A DNA stretch of 64,000 nt from Bradyrhizobium lablabi. Lineage in GTDB: Bacteria; Pseudomonadota; Alphaproteobacteria; Rhizobiales; Xanthobacteraceae. A program made the position numbers and the translations under genes. The notes under the pieces are model-generated. The model was not told where the DNA came from. It saw only the letters and a program-made list of their open reading frames with translations, and searched no databases. Positions 54,577-64,000 of the stretch are shown here, one piece after another; the first letter of the stretch is position 1, and the number at the start of each line of letters is the position of its first letter. The stretch spans positions 7,660,501 through 7,724,500 of the forward strand of contig NZ_LT670844.1 of assembly GCF_900141755.1 (NCBI RefSeq), in the 5' to 3' direction.

Positions 54577-56109
54577 ATGGCTGATCGGTATCAGGACAGA
54601 CCTTTCCCCGCGGACGACGGTTACGACCGCGGCGGCGATCCGCGTGCCCCTGCCAGGGGCGAGAGCGATCCTTTGGCCGAACTTGCACGGCTAATCGGTC
54701 AGACCGACCCGTTCGGCACCACGGGCCGCGCCAATCAGCCGGCCCCTTCGCGCACGGCTGCCCGCGATCCCTACGAGCGCGACGCTTACGAACGCGATGC
54801 TTACGAAGATCAGCCGCCGCAGGCCGAGCCGGACGAACCTCCGCCCGCCGGCCCGCCACCATGGATGCAGCGCGCCAATCGGCAGGAAATCCCGCGGCAG
54901 GAAATCCCGCGGCAGGAAATCCCGCGGCAGGAAATCCCGCGGCACGAAGTCCCGCAACAGGATTATCCGAGCGCGGTGCATCCGCTGCAGCGCTACGCGA
55001 CGCCGCGTGCCGCGCCCGAGCCGGTCTATGAGCCGGAGCCGGCTTACGACGATGCCGAGCACGAGGCCGATCCCTCGCGCTATGACGAGGCACTCTACGG
55101 ACAGCTCGACACCGGGGAACATCAGCCGCAGCAGGCCTATGCGGACGACCCTTACACCTATCAGGATGGCTATGACGACGGCGCCGAAGAGGTGGCCCCG
55201 AAACGTCGCGGCGGCATGTTCACCGTCGTGGTGGTCCTGGCGCTGGCGGTGGTGGGGACTGGCGCCGCCTTTGCCTATCGCACCTATGTCGGAACACCCC
55301 GCAGCGGCGAGCCGCCGATCATCCGGGCTGACGCCGGTCCGACCAAGATCGTGCCTGCGCCGTCCGACGGCAGCGCCAAGGTGCCGGACCGCATGTCGGC
55401 CGGCGATGGCACCGAGAAGATCGTTCCGCGCGAGGAAGCCCCCGTTGACGTCAACTCCCGGGCCGGTCAGGCCGGCCCCCGCGTGGTGTTTCCGCCGCTG
55501 AACCAGAACGGCAACCCGCCGTCCGCGGCGAGTGTGGCGCCGACCGGTTCGGCGCTGGCAACTAACGGCACCCTGCCCAACAACGAGCCGCGAAAGATAA
55601 AGACCTTATCGGTCCATGGTGACCAGCCCGATGGCGCCGCGACGCCCGCTGCTGCCGCGCCGCCGCCACCGGCAGCGCCGGGGGCAAAACCGGTCACGAC
55701 AGCGAAAACAACCGCCGCGCCGCGCAACCCGCCATCGTCGGCCAACGCGAGCGCCAATGGGCCGCTGTCGCTGGTGCCGGGCGGCCAACCGGCCCCAGCT
55801 GCGCCTCCGACCCGAATCGCCGCAACAAACCCGGTCCAGACCGCGCCGAGCGGCGGAGGCGGCAGCTACCTCGTTCAGGTGTCCTCGCAGAAGAACGAGG
55901 CCGACGCCCAGGCCTCCTATCGCGCTTTGCAGGGCAAGTTCCCGTCCGTGCTGGGATCGCGCAGTCCCGTGATCAAGCGCGCCGATTTGGGCGACAAGGG
56001 CGTTTATTACCGCGCCATGGTGGGGCCGTTCGACAGTTCCGAGGAGGCAGCGCAGTTCTGCGGCAGCCTGAAGACGGCCGGCGGGCAGTGCGTCGTCCAA
56101 AGGAATTAG
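54577..56109 (+). CDS. SPOR-domain cell-division protein
   Basis: A 510-residue bitopic protein. The N-terminal cytoplasmic region (residues 1-205) is Asp/Gln/Pro-rich, with an N-terminal DPLAELARLIGQTDPFG motif common in alphaproteobacterial SPOR proteins and a stretch of tandem RQEIP pentapeptides at about residues 102-126. One transmembrane helix lies at about 214-231 (MFTVVVVLALAVVGTGAAFA). A Pro/Ala-rich periplasmic linker follows, then the C-terminal SPOR domain (about 428-510; YLVQVSSQKNEADAQASYRA) that binds denuded septal peptidoglycan. It sits before nagZ and scpAB, as in other Rhizobiales. Confidence 0.9.
   Translation: MADRYQDRPFPADDGYDRGGDPRAPARGESDPLAELARLIGQTDPFGTTGRANQPAPSRTAARDPYERDAYERDAYEDQPPQAEPDEPPPAGPPPWMQRANRQEIPRQEIPRQEIPRQEIPRHEVPQQDYPSAVHPLQRYATPRAAPEPVYEPEPAYDDAEHEADPSRYDEALYGQLDTGEHQPQQAYADDPYTYQDGYDDGAEEVAPKRRGGMFTVVVVLALAVVGTGAAFAYRTYVGTPRSGEPPIIRADAGPTKIVPAPSDGSAKVPDRMSAGDGTEKIVPREEAPVDVNSRAGQAGPRVVFPPLNQNGNPPSAASVAPTGSALATNGTLPNNEPRKIKTLSVHGDQPDGAATPAAAAPPPPAAPGAKPVTTAKTTAAPRNPPSSANASANGPLSLVPGGQPAPAAPPTRIAATNPVQTAPSGGGGSYLVQVSSQKNEADAQASYRALQGKFPSVLGSRSPVIKRADLGDKGVYYRAMVGPFDSSEEAAQFCGSLKTAGGQCVVQRN
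54880..54954 (+). repeat. Tandem 15-base repeat in the SPOR gene
   Basis: Five consecutive units of CGGCAGGAAATCCCG; the first four are identical and the fifth has two changes (CGGCACGAAGTCCCG). Each encodes RQEIP. A sixth, more diverged unit follows. Copy number can change without shifting the frame. Confidence 0.85.
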
Positions 56110-56155
56110 TGGCCGTTTCCTTGACCCTTGGACCATGCGCGGGCTAATCGGCCGC

Positions 56156-57184
56156 ATGAGCACGCGCGCATTCATCACAGGCGTATCCGGCCCGGCGCTC
56201 CGCGCCGACGAGCGCGATTTTCTGCGCGCGCAGCTTCCGTGGGGATTTATCCTCTTCAAGAGAAATATTGAGACGCCGCGTCAAGTTACGGCACTCATTC
56301 GGGAATTGCGGGATTCGGTTGGCGAGCCGGAGGCGCCGGTCCTGATCGACCAGGAGGGCGGCCGGGTCCAGCGCCTAGGACCGCCGCATTGGCCGGTCTA
56401 TCCGCCGGGAGCCGCCTTTGGGGTGCTTTACGACATCGATCCGGCGCTTGGTCTATCCGCGGCGCGCCTGAGCGCGCGCCTGATCGCCGCCGATCTGGCC
56501 GATCTCGGCCTTACCGTGGACTGCTTGCCGCTGGCGGATGTCCCGGTTGCCGGAGCCGATGCCGTAATCGGCAACCGGGCCTATGGAACCGAACCCAAAA
56601 AGGTCGCGGCAATCGCCCGCGCGGTGACGGAAGGGCTGGAGCAGGGCGGCATATTACCGGTGCTCAAACATATTCCAGGGCATGGAAGGGCTACCGCCGA
56701 CACCCATTTCAGGCTTCCGCAGGTCGATACGCCCAAAATGGAGCTGGAATTGACCGATTTCGCCGCTTTCCAACCGCTGGCGGACCTGCCCATGGCCATG
56801 ACCGCACATGTTGTGTTTAGCGCGCTCGACCCCGCCCATCCGGCGACGACTTCTGCGACAATCATCAATCAAGTGATTCGCGGCGTGATCGGGTTCCAGG
56901 GTTTGTTGATGAGTGATGACGTGTCCATGAACGCACTCTCGGGATCGATCGCCGAGCGAACCCGGGCTATTTTTAGCGCCGGCTGTGACATGGTCCTGCA
57001 CTGCAACGGCAAGCTCGACGAAATGCGTGAAGTCGCGGCAGAAACGCCCGAATTGGCGGGCTTGGCCCTGGATCGTGCCCGGCGGGCGCTGGCGTCGCGC
57101 AAACGCGCGCAAGCCTTCGATCGGGGCGCGGCACGGGCTGAATTGGACGTGTTGCTCGAACGGGCGGGAACCATAGGCGCATGA
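56156..57184 (+). CDS. nagZ: Beta-N-acetylhexosaminidase
   Basis: A 342-residue cytosolic glycosidase of family GH3 releasing N-acetylglucosamine from anhydromuropeptides during peptidoglycan recycling. ATG 56156 gives MSTRAFITGVSGPALRADER; an upstream ATG at 56135 is an alternative. Motifs are IDQEGGRVQRLGPPHW, LKHIPGHGRATADTHF (flexible loop with the catalytic His and Asp), and LLMSDDVSMNALSG containing the nucleophile Asp. It overlaps scpA by 4 bases (ATGA). Confidence 0.94.
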   Translation: MSTRAFITGVSGPALRADERDFLRAQLPWGFILFKRNIETPRQVTALIRELRDSVGEPEAPVLIDQEGGRVQRLGPPHWPVYPPGAAFGVLYDIDPALGLSAARLSARLIAADLADLGLTVDCLPLADVPVAGADAVIGNRAYGTEPKKVAAIARAVTEGLEQGGILPVLKHIPGHGRATADTHFRLPQVDTPKMELELTDFAAFQPLADLPMAMTAHVVFSALDPAHPATTSATIINQVIRGVIGFQGLLMSDDVSMNALSGSIAERTRAIFSAGCDMVLHCNGKLDEMREVAAETPELAGLALDRARRALASRKRAQAFDRGAARAELDVLLERAGTIGA

Positions 57185-58008
57185 CCGCGGAAATCTTGTC
57201 ATTTGAAACGGGACGGCCGGCCGAACTGTCCGACGAACCGTCGCTCGTCGTGGACGTCGAGGGCTATGAGGGCCCGCTCGACCTCCTGCTCGCGCTGGCG
57301 CGGCAACAAAAGGTTGATCTCGCCAAAATTTCGATTCTGGCGCTGGCCGACCAATATCTGGTGTTCATCGAGGCGGCCCGGAAAATCCGCCTCGAGCTCG
57401 CCGCCGACTATCTTGTCATGGCGGCGTGGCTGGCTTTCCTGAAATCGCGCTTATTGCTGCCCGAACCCGCCACCGCGGACGGACCGAGTGCCGAGGAGAT
57501 GGCAACCGCGCTCGCCAACCGGTTGCGCCGGCTGGAGGCCATTCGTGAAGCGTCGAACCGGCTGATGAATCGCCCGCAATTGCAGCGCGACATTTTTCCG
57601 CGCGGCAATCCCGAGCAGATCGCCGAGATCAAGCATCCCAAGTTCACCGCGACCTTGTTCGACCTGCTCACCGCCTATGCCGCGCAGCGCCAGCAGCGCG
57701 TGCTGGCAACCGTGCATCTGGCCAAGCGCACGGTGTGGTCGCTCGCCGAGGCGAGGGCCTCGCTGGAGCGTCTGGTCGGGATCGCCGAGGACTGGAGCCG
57801 TCTCGACGAATATCTTTTGAACTACGTGGTCGACCCCTCGCAAAAGGCGACGGTTTTTGCCTCCAGCTTCGCCGCCGCCCTGGAACTGGTGCGGGAAGGC
57901 GAGGTGGAACTGCACCAAAAAGAGGCTTTTGCGCCTTTGTATTTTCGTAAGCGTCCGCCGCAACCAGCTTCCGGCGCGATGACCGCGCCGGATCTGTCGG
58001 CTGAGTAA
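57181..58008 (+). CDS. scpA: Segregation and condensation protein A
   Basis: A 275-residue kleisin of the SMC-ScpAB condensin. The N-terminal kleisin motif is VEGYEGPLDLLLALARQQKV, then AADYLVMAAWLAFLKSRLLLP; the C-terminal winged-helix region includes LVREGEVELHQKEAFAPLYF. It starts with ATG 57181 overlapping the nagZ stop. scpB follows after 18 bases. Confidence 0.95.
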   Translation: MTAEILSFETGRPAELSDEPSLVVDVEGYEGPLDLLLALARQQKVDLAKISILALADQYLVFIEAARKIRLELAADYLVMAAWLAFLKSRLLLPEPATADGPSAEEMATALANRLRRLEAIREASNRLMNRPQLQRDIFPRGNPEQIAEIKHPKFTATLFDLLTAYAAQRQQRVLATVHLAKRTVWSLAEARASLERLVGIAEDWSRLDEYLLNYVVDPSQKATVFASSFAAALELVREGEVELHQKEAFAPLYFRKRPPQPASGAMTAPDLSAE

Positions 58009-58026
58009 GTAGAAGGAGACCTTGCC

Positions 58027-58743
58027 ATGGCAAGCCTGGCGGAAAAACGCAAAGCCGATGCCGAGGAGCGCGCGCCCGATTCCCAAGCGCGGCCCGAGGA
58101 ACTGCGGCTTCTCGAAGCGCTGCTGTTTGCCGCCTCCGAGCCGCTCGATCAGGCCACCCTTGCCAAGAAGATGCCCGACGGCGTCGACATCAAGGTCGCG
58201 CTTGCGCAGTTGCAGGCGGATTACGCCTCGCGTGGCGTCAATCTGGTTCGCATCGCGAATAAATGGACGTTCCGTACCGCTGGCGATCTGTCCTGGCTGA
58301 TGACGCGGGAGACGACCGAGACGCGGCGGCTGTCGCGCGCGGCGATCGAGATGCTGGCGATCATCGCCTACCATCAGCCGGTGACCCGTGCCGAGATCGA
58401 GGAAATCCGTGGCGTCGTCACCTCCAAGGGGACGCTGGATGTGCTCTTGGAAACCGGCTGGATCAGGCCGCGCGGCCGCCGCAAGACGCCGGGCCGTCCG
58501 CTCACCTTTGGAACCACGGAAGCCTTTCTGTCGCAGTTCAGCCTCGAGGCGCTCGGCGATCTGCCGGGTCTTGAGGAATTGAAAGGGACGGGCCTGTTGG
58601 ATTCGCGCCTGCCGACCGGCTTCAGCGTGCCTACGCCGTCGGATGACCCGGCGTTGCGGGAGGACGAGGACCCGCTCGAGGTCGGCGATCTGGAACTGGC
58701 GCTGGCGCCCGCAGCCGAGCCGGAGAACGAGGGCGGAAGTTAA
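58027..58743 (+). CDS. scpB: Segregation and condensation protein B
   Basis: A 238-residue partner of ScpA with tandem winged-helix domains. Visible are LRLLEALLFAASEPLDQATL, RGVNLVRIANKWTFRTAGDL, and the family signature AIEMLAIIAYHQPVTRAEIE-E-IRGV. The acidic C-terminal tail (DEDPLEVGDLELALAPAAEP) is low complexity. AGAAGGAG precedes ATG 58027. Confidence 0.95.
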   Translation: MASLAEKRKADAEERAPDSQARPEELRLLEALLFAASEPLDQATLAKKMPDGVDIKVALAQLQADYASRGVNLVRIANKWTFRTAGDLSWLMTRETTETRRLSRAAIEMLAIIAYHQPVTRAEIEEIRGVVTSKGTLDVLLETGWIRPRGRRKTPGRPLTFGTTEAFLSQFSLEALGDLPGLEELKGTGLLDSRLPTGFSVPTPSDDPALREDEDPLEVGDLELALAPAAEPENEGGS

Positions 58744-58779
58744 TTCCCGCAAAGAGGCTGCGACACAACGTCGTCACCG

Positions 58780-58809
58780 GTTAACGTTCCGCCACGTTAA
58801 CAGCGTTTT
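58780..58809 (+). terminator. Possible terminator after scpB
   Basis: A 7-base stem (GTTAACG / CGTTAAC) with an 8-base loop, then AGCGTTTTAAC. The stem is short and AT-containing, so termination is uncertain. It lies about 95 bases before tatA. Confidence 0.35.
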
Positions 58810-58904
58810 AACACAGCCTAAGTCCTTGTTTTTGACACCTCCTGAGCCTACTTTCCGGACAGATTAGGTCGGGTCGCCGGCCACTTGTTTTGGAGGGTTG
58901 CAGG

Positions 58905-59141
58905 ATGGGTTCGCTAAGCATTTGGCACTGGATCGTCGTGATCGCAGTCGTCCTGCTGTTGTTCGGCCGCGGCAAGATTTCCGACCTGATGGGCGACGTG
59001 GCGCAGGGCATCAAGGCGTTCAAGAAGGGCATGCAGGACGATGAGAAAACTGCAGAAAAGCCCGAGCCCGTGAAGTCGATCGATCATAACGCTGCGCCCG
59101 CCACGACGGCGCGGAGCGATGTCGGCAGCAAGGCGGTTTGA
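58905..59141 (+). CDS. tatA: Sec-independent translocase subunit TatA
   Basis: A 78-residue pore-forming subunit of the twin-arginine translocase. ATG 58905 ([20 protein letters not shown]) follows GGAGGGTTGCAGG. The single helix leads to the Phe-Gly hinge ([20 protein letters not shown]) and an amphipathic helix, then a charged tail. Genes tatA, tatB, tatC follow in the usual order. Confidence 0.95.
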   Translation: MGSLSIWHWIVVIAVVLLLFGRGKISDLMGDVAQGIKAFKKGMQDDEKTAEKPEPVKSIDHNAAPATTARSDVGSKAV

Positions 59142-59276
59142 ACAGCTAAGCCTGCACGCTGGTCCGCAAGGCCTCGCCTTGATTTGCGGCGGCTGGACGG
59201 TTGAGGAATACGCGGGCGGCCCAAATCTTGTTTGGCAAGTATTGGGGTAAATCGTCTCGCGTGAGCGGAATTTTTC

Positions 59277-59813
59277 ATGTTCGACATTGGGTGGAGTGAA
59301 CTGGTCCTCATCGGAGTTGTGGCGCTGATCGCCATTGGCCCGAAGGAGTTGCCGGGCGTGCTGCGCACGGTCGGGCAATGGATGGGCAAAGCGCGCAAGA
59401 TGGCCGCCGAATTCCAGGGCCAGTTTCAGGAAGCCATGCGCGAGGCCGAAATGGCCGACCTCAAAAAGAGTTTTGACGAGGTCAAGGAAGCCGCGGCTGG
59501 CTTTACCAGCGGCAACATCATGACTTCGCTGGAGAAGGACGTCGGCAGCGCGCTCCGCATCGACGACATCGACAAGCCGGCGACGGCCGCAGCAGAGACG
59601 CCCGCAATCGAGCCGCCGGTCACTCCAACGACGCCGGCGACGTCGAAGATCGACGCGCCGGAGCCGCCGGTCCCCGAAACATTCACCGAGGCCGACGCGC
59701 ATGCGCTTGCCGCGCAGCCGCTGGCGATCACCCAGGAAGTCCAGCCTCAGCCCGCGCCGCAGGATACCGCGCCCGCCGCGCCTGACCTCCTCAAGGACGC
59801 CAAAGCGTCATGA
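59277..59813 (+). CDS. tatB: Sec-independent translocase subunit TatB
   Basis: A 178-residue partner of TatC in the substrate-binding complex. The N-terminal [20 protein letters not shown] helix, the Glu8 and the [20 protein letters not shown] amphipathic region are typical of TatB rather than TatA. A Pro/Ala/Thr-rich tail of about 90 residues follows. It overlaps tatC by 4 bases (ATGA), and lies 135 bases after tatA. Confidence 0.95.
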   Translation: MFDIGWSELVLIGVVALIAIGPKELPGVLRTVGQWMGKARKMAAEFQGQFQEAMREAEMADLKKSFDEVKEAAAGFTSGNIMTSLEKDVGSALRIDDIDKPATAAAETPAIEPPVTPTTPATSKIDAPEPPVPETFTEADAHALAAQPLAITQEVQPQPAPQDTAPAAPDLLKDAKAS

Positions 59814-60634
59814 GTGCCGAAGATATCGAGGCCAGCAAAGCGCCGCTGATGGATCATTTGATCGAGCTGCGCTCGCGCCTGATCAAGGCGCTGCTCGGTT
59901 TCGGCGTCGCCTTCATCTTCTGCTTCTTCTTTGCGAAGCAGATCTACAACGTGTTGGTATGGCCGTTCGTCTGGATCGCGGGCGCGGAAAACTCGAAATT
60001 CATCTACACGGCACTGCTGGAATATTTCATCACCCAGTTAAAACTCGCGCTGTTCGGCGCCGGTTTTATCTCGTTTCCGATCGTGGCGACGCAAATCTAT
60101 AAGTTTGTGGCGCCCGGCCTCTACAAGCACGAGCGCGGCGCGTTCCTGCCCTATCTGATCGCGACCCCGATCTTCTTCCTGCTCGGGTCGATGCTGGTTT
60201 ATTTCGTGGTGATGCCGATGCTGGTGCGTTTCTCGCTCGGCATGCAGCAGGCCGGCGGCGCCGAGACCGCGCAAATCCAGCTATTGCCGAAGGTCGGTGA
60301 ATATCTGTCGCTGATGATGTCGCTGATTTTCGCCTTCGGGGTGGCGTTCCAGTTGCCGGTGATCCTGACGCTGTTGGGCCGGATCGGAATCATCACTTCG
60401 CAGCAGCTCCGCGAAAAGCGTCGCTATTTCATCGTGGTCGCCTTCATCATCGCCGCCGTCCTGACGCCGCCCGACGTGCTCAGCCAATCCTCGCTGGCGC
60501 TGCCTCTGCTGGCGCTGTACGAGGGCTCTATCATCGCCGTGCGCATGGTGGAGAAGAAGGCGGCAGCGGCCAGGGCGGCTGCCGGTACCCCGCCATCCGC
60601 CGCCCCGCCGCCGGCCGCGAATCCGGCGGAGTAG
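59810..60634 (+). CDS. tatC: Sec-independent translocase subunit TatC
   Basis: A 274-residue polytopic receptor for twin-arginine signals. The conserved N-terminus [20 protein letters not shown] with RSRLIKA, the first-loop [18 protein letters not shown], and [34 protein letters not shown] blocks identify six helices. An Ala/Pro-rich tail ends the protein. The substrate of the system in this window is the metallo-hydrolase at 23.3 kb. Confidence 0.96.
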   Translation: MSAEDIEASKAPLMDHLIELRSRLIKALLGFGVAFIFCFFFAKQIYNVLVWPFVWIAGAENSKFIYTALLEYFITQLKLALFGAGFISFPIVATQIYKFVAPGLYKHERGAFLPYLIATPIFFLLGSMLVYFVVMPMLVRFSLGMQQAGGAETAQIQLLPKVGEYLSLMMSLIFAFGVAFQLPVILTLLGRIGIITSQQLREKRRYFIVVAFIIAAVLTPPDVLSQSSLALPLLALYEGSIIAVRMVEKKAAAARAAAGTPPSAAPPPAANPAE

Positions 60635-60664
60635 GGGCGGACCGCGCGGCGGCGCCTCATACCG

Positions 60665-60769
60665 GCTGTCATACTCCGTGAAAGCGGGGTATCCAGTACG
60701 CTGCGGCCTCACGGCTCTATCACTAACGCCTCTGGAATACTGGATGCCCGCCTTCGCGGGCATGACGGT
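60665..60769. repeat. Inverted repeat between tatC and serS (GTCAT...ATGAC type)
   Basis: Outer arms GTCATACTCCGTGAAAGCGG and CCCGCCTTCGCGGGCATGAC, each followed or preceded by ATCCAGTA / TACTGGAT, enclosing about 40 bases. An internal hairpin TGCCCGCCTTCGCGGGCA is present. It is another rhizobial intergenic repeat type and may terminate the tat transcript. Confidence 0.78.
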
Positions 60770-60791
60770 TACAGGAATGCTTCAGGACTGA

Positions 60792-62133
<1,342 letters not shown>

Positions 62134-62135
<2 letters not shown>

Positions 62136-62166
62136 AGCCTGATTCAACTGAGTTGAATCAGGCTCT
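62134..62166 (+). terminator. Perfect 16-base hairpin at the serS stop
   Basis: AGAGCCTGATTCAACT and its exact complement with one-base spacing, starting within the serS stop codon (TAGAGCC). This is the AGAGCCTGATTCA-type rhizobial repeat and is well placed to end the serS transcript, though no T-run follows directly. Confidence 0.7.
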
Positions 62167-62184
62167 ATGGTTATCTCCTTGTTT

Positions 62185-62233
62185 GAGCATGATCTTTTCG
62201 GAAAACCGGTTTCCACTTTTCCGGATCATGCTC
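62185..62233. repeat. GAGCATGATCTTTTCGGAAA inverted repeat
   Basis: Arms GAGCATGATC and GATCATGCTC enclose TTTTCGGAAAACCGGTTTCC and ACTTTTCCG, with a secondary pairing CGGAAAA / TTTTCCG. I recognise it as a very common intergenic motif of Rhizobiales. Confidence 0.78.
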
Positions 62234-62347
62234 TAGAGGCTGATTTATTCAACACGCACCGCCTTCGTTGTTGCGAAGGCTGTGCGTGCAAGTATCTTCG
62301 TCTCCTGCCTGCGGCGAGCGCCACATCTCGCGGAAACGAACCCTCTC

Positions 62348-62794
62348 ATGGCCCTGCATCGCGATATTTTTTGGGTGGGCAGACAATGGGCCGTCACTGG
62401 CTATGGGCTGCAGGCGGTCGACCAGAAGCTGAAGGGCAAATTCGATATTGAGGCAGCGAGGATATGGGAAGACGGCCTATTGGAAGGCCTGCGCGCCGAG
62501 GCGTGGCTCAATGCCGATGATTTTGCCAAGGCACTCACTGTTGCCCGAAAGCGCTTTTCGGAACCGCCCCCAAAGGTTGCGCCGCCCGAGGAGCGTCTTT
62601 TGGGCCTCATCGAAACCGTCCTGAAGGAACCGGGTTCGAAAGAATCGAACCTGAAAGAAACGAAGGCGAAGGAAGTTGGCTTGAAAGAGAATCCGGTCGA
62701 GACGCAAAAACCTCCGGTTCATAAATTTGACATGCACATCGAAGGCTCGATCGCGAAATTCGTGCCGCAATGGCGCATCCGCGTGAAACGGTAA
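62348..62794 (+). CDS. Hypothetical protein with charged Lys/Glu repeats
   Basis: A 148-residue protein from ATG 62348 (MALHRDIFWVGRQWAVTGYG). The N-terminal 60 residues look globular (GLQAVDQKLKGKFDIEAARI, then EDGLLEGLRAEAWLNADDFA). Residues about 90-120 carry imperfect repeats of a K-E-x-x-x-K-E type (EPGSKESNLKETKAKEVGLK), and the end is HIEGSIAKFVPQWRIRVKR. I do not know the family, but MHRDIYWVGRQWAVTG-like starts occur in Bradyrhizobium. A longer in-frame start at 62282 lacks support. Confidence 0.62.
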   Translation: MALHRDIFWVGRQWAVTGYGLQAVDQKLKGKFDIEAARIWEDGLLEGLRAEAWLNADDFAKALTVARKRFSEPPPKVAPPEERLLGLIETVLKEPGSKESNLKETKAKEVGLKENPVETQKPPVHKFDMHIEGSIAKFVPQWRIRVKR

Positions 62795-63010
62795 CGACAT
62801 CCGCAGCCGTTTGCAGAAAATCCGGCATTTGAGATACACTGGCCGCGATCATCATTCGATCCCTTCATCTTCCCTGATTAAGTTTTTCGAAGTGAGCGAT
62901 TTTGAACACGGCACGTGACGCCGAAGAGTTCATTGTTCTAGTCGGCCGTCGGCCTCTCGCTGTGTTGGTCTTGTCAACTCCGGTCACACTCCAAATTCAA
63001 GCGATACGCC

Positions 63011-63250
63011 ATGCCCGAATTTCAGCCGATATCGTCAGCGAATATTTCCGCCATCAAGCGTCCGAGCTGCCCGAGCTGCCGGCACAAGCGCATGCTGCTG
63101 TCGAGGCTTGAACCAAGATCATCCGCCTTCGGCCTCGGTACCTTCGAATGCCAGAAGTGCGGTTGCGTTCACACCGCGGTCATACCGAGCGACCCCATGA
63201 CCTCGCGCATGCGCCGCTGGCTCGCGGGTGGATTACGGCGGCCGACGTAA
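63011..63250 (+). CDS. Small zinc-ribbon-like protein
   Basis: A 79-residue protein with two CxxC knuckles, CPSCRHKRMLLSRLEP and FECQKCGCVHT, separated by about 28 residues, a probable zinc ribbon. It begins MPEFQPISSANISAIKRPSC and ends with a basic SRMRRWLAGGLRR segment. Similar short CPxC...ECxKC proteins are common in rhizobia, sometimes near sensory genes. The role is unknown. Confidence 0.6.
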   Translation: MPEFQPISSANISAIKRPSCPSCRHKRMLLSRLEPRSSAFGLGTFECQKCGCVHTAVIPSDPMTSRMRRWLAGGLRRPT

Positions 63251-63421
63251 GGTTGTTCCCCGCCTGGAACTGCTCGCCTCGGAAAATTCGGACCGAGCAT
63301 GTTGGCCCTGCCAAGCCGGATTTATGTCGCCTACCGGACATCGCCGGATTATACTGGCGCCACGGCGGAATATGCCGGTGCGAAGAGCGTTCTGTTCTCC
63401 ACCGGACGACGGACAGACGCC

Positions 63422-64000
63422 ATGTCGTACGCACCACAATTTAAAGTAGATACCGCCTTTGATCCCCGGGTTTTTCTGGGCGGGGCCGGGCTCGGGAAAA
63501 CCGTCGAATGCTACGCGAAGAACCAGAAGGTCTACAGCCAGGGCGACATCGCCGACACCATCTTCTTTATCCAGAAGGGCAAGGTGAAGATCACGGTTTT
63601 GTCCGAGCACGGCAAGGAAGCGGTGGTCGGGATATTCGCGGAGGGGCAGTTCTTCGGCGAAGGCTGTCTGGAGGGATCGGAATTACGCACCGCCACCAGC
63701 CAGGCCATGGAAGAGTGCCTGATCACGTCGATCACCAGGTCCGAAATGCAGGCGACGCTCGCGAGGGAACCGAAATTCTCCGAATTCTTCATCGCCTATC
63801 TGTTGTCCCGCAACAGTCGGATCGAAGACGATCTGATCGACCAGCTCTTCAACTCCAGCGAAAGACGGCTCGCGCGCCTATTGCTGCTGCTTGCGAATTT
63901 CGGCGAGGAAGGCTCAGCCCAGCCGATCGCGATCACGCTCAGCCAGGAGACCTTGGCGGAAATGATCGGCACCACCCGATCGCGGGTGAGTTTTTTCATG
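63422..64000 (+). CDS. Crp/Fnr family transcription regulator (3' end outside window)
   Basis: The first 193 residues of a cyclic-nucleotide-binding-fold regulator, open to the right edge. The N-terminus MSYAPQFKVDTAFDPRVFLG leads to the effector domain (KVYSQGDIADTIFFIQKGKV, VVGIFAEGQFFGEGCLEGSE), then the dimer helix (LSRNSRIEDDLIDQLFNSSE) and the start of the HTH (ETLAEMIGTTRSRVSFFM). It lacks the N-terminal Fnr cysteines for an iron-sulfur cluster. The effector cannot be predicted. No terminal stop is visible, so length is unknown. Confidence 0.9.
   Translation, partial: MSYAPQFKVDTAFDPRVFLGGAGLGKTVECYAKNQKVYSQGDIADTIFFIQKGKVKITVLSEHGKEAVVGIFAEGQFFGEGCLEGSELRTATSQAMEECLITSITRSEMQATLAREPKFSEFFIAYLLSRNSRIEDDLIDQLFNSSERRLARLLLLLANFGEEGSAQPIAITLSQETLAEMIGTTRSRVSFFM

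Noticed and set aside
62902..63111. 69-residue reading frame from a TTG start before the zinc-ribbon gene
   Set aside because: It overlaps the better supported CxxC-containing frame at 63011, has no ribosome site and no recognisable pattern.

Overview
The window is high-GC DNA from an alphaproteobacterium of the order Rhizobiales, most likely Bradyrhizobium or a close relative. This rests on a housekeeping gene order typical of that group (tpiA-secG-pyrG, kdsA, eno, ftsB-pdhA-pdhB-pdhC-lpdA, and argS-SPOR-nagZ-scpA-scpB-tatABC-serS), on the PDH operon carrying a lipoylated E1-beta and a DUF5076 gene, and on several intergenic palindromic repeat families that are abundant in these genomes. No database search was run; family names come from motifs read in the translations.

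Layout. 1-7 kb is conserved core: a divergent ppiD chaperone (cut by the window edge), then tpiA, secG and pyrG, a small brnTA toxin-antitoxin pair whose toxin has no ordinary start codon, a NIPSNAP-type gene, and kdsA translationally coupled to an MFS exporter. 8-15 kb is accessory: a membrane protein, an HD-domain protein, several small secreted proteins, a decayed IS5-type transposase, an intact IS30-type element with terminal inverted repeats, and a secreted two-domain LTXXQ protein. queF and eno follow. 17.25-20.45 kb is a second accessory patch containing a tRNA-like 3' fragment, a second BrnT toxin with an HTH antitoxin, a VOC protein and three copies of a short repeat. 20.5-25 kb holds enzymes (esterase, MDR oxidoreductase, MAPEG, Tat-exported metallo-hydrolase, FMN reductase). 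25-32 kb is ftsB and the complete pyruvate dehydrogenase operon. After a threonine-synthase-like enzyme and a Bug solute-binding protein, 35.2-45.2 kb is an unusual surface locus: two paralogous ~1017-residue autotransporters flanking a divergent TPR-sulfotransferase, followed by a fused APS-kinase-like / nucleotidylyltransferase protein. 45-51 kb contains a P450, a small Gly/Tyr-rich secreted protein, ilvD overlapping an ExoR-like Sel1 protein, xthA, an orphan HigA antitoxin and erpA. 51-62 kb is again core (dgt, argS, SPOR protein, nagZ, scpAB, tatABC, serS). The window ends with small unknowns and a Crp/Fnr regulator cut at the right edge.

How the genes fit together. The core supports central carbon flow (tpiA, eno, PDH), CTP, Kdo, queuosine and branched-chain amino-acid synthesis, protein export (SecG, PpiD, TatABC) and chromosome segregation/division (ScpAB, SPOR, FtsB). 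The two most interesting observations are (i) the autotransporter/sulfotransferase/APS-kinase-like locus, which could be a surface-protein sulfation system, and (ii) a full copy of a dispersed palindromic repeat lying in frame inside pdhB, in the linker between the lipoyl domain and the E1-beta catalytic part.
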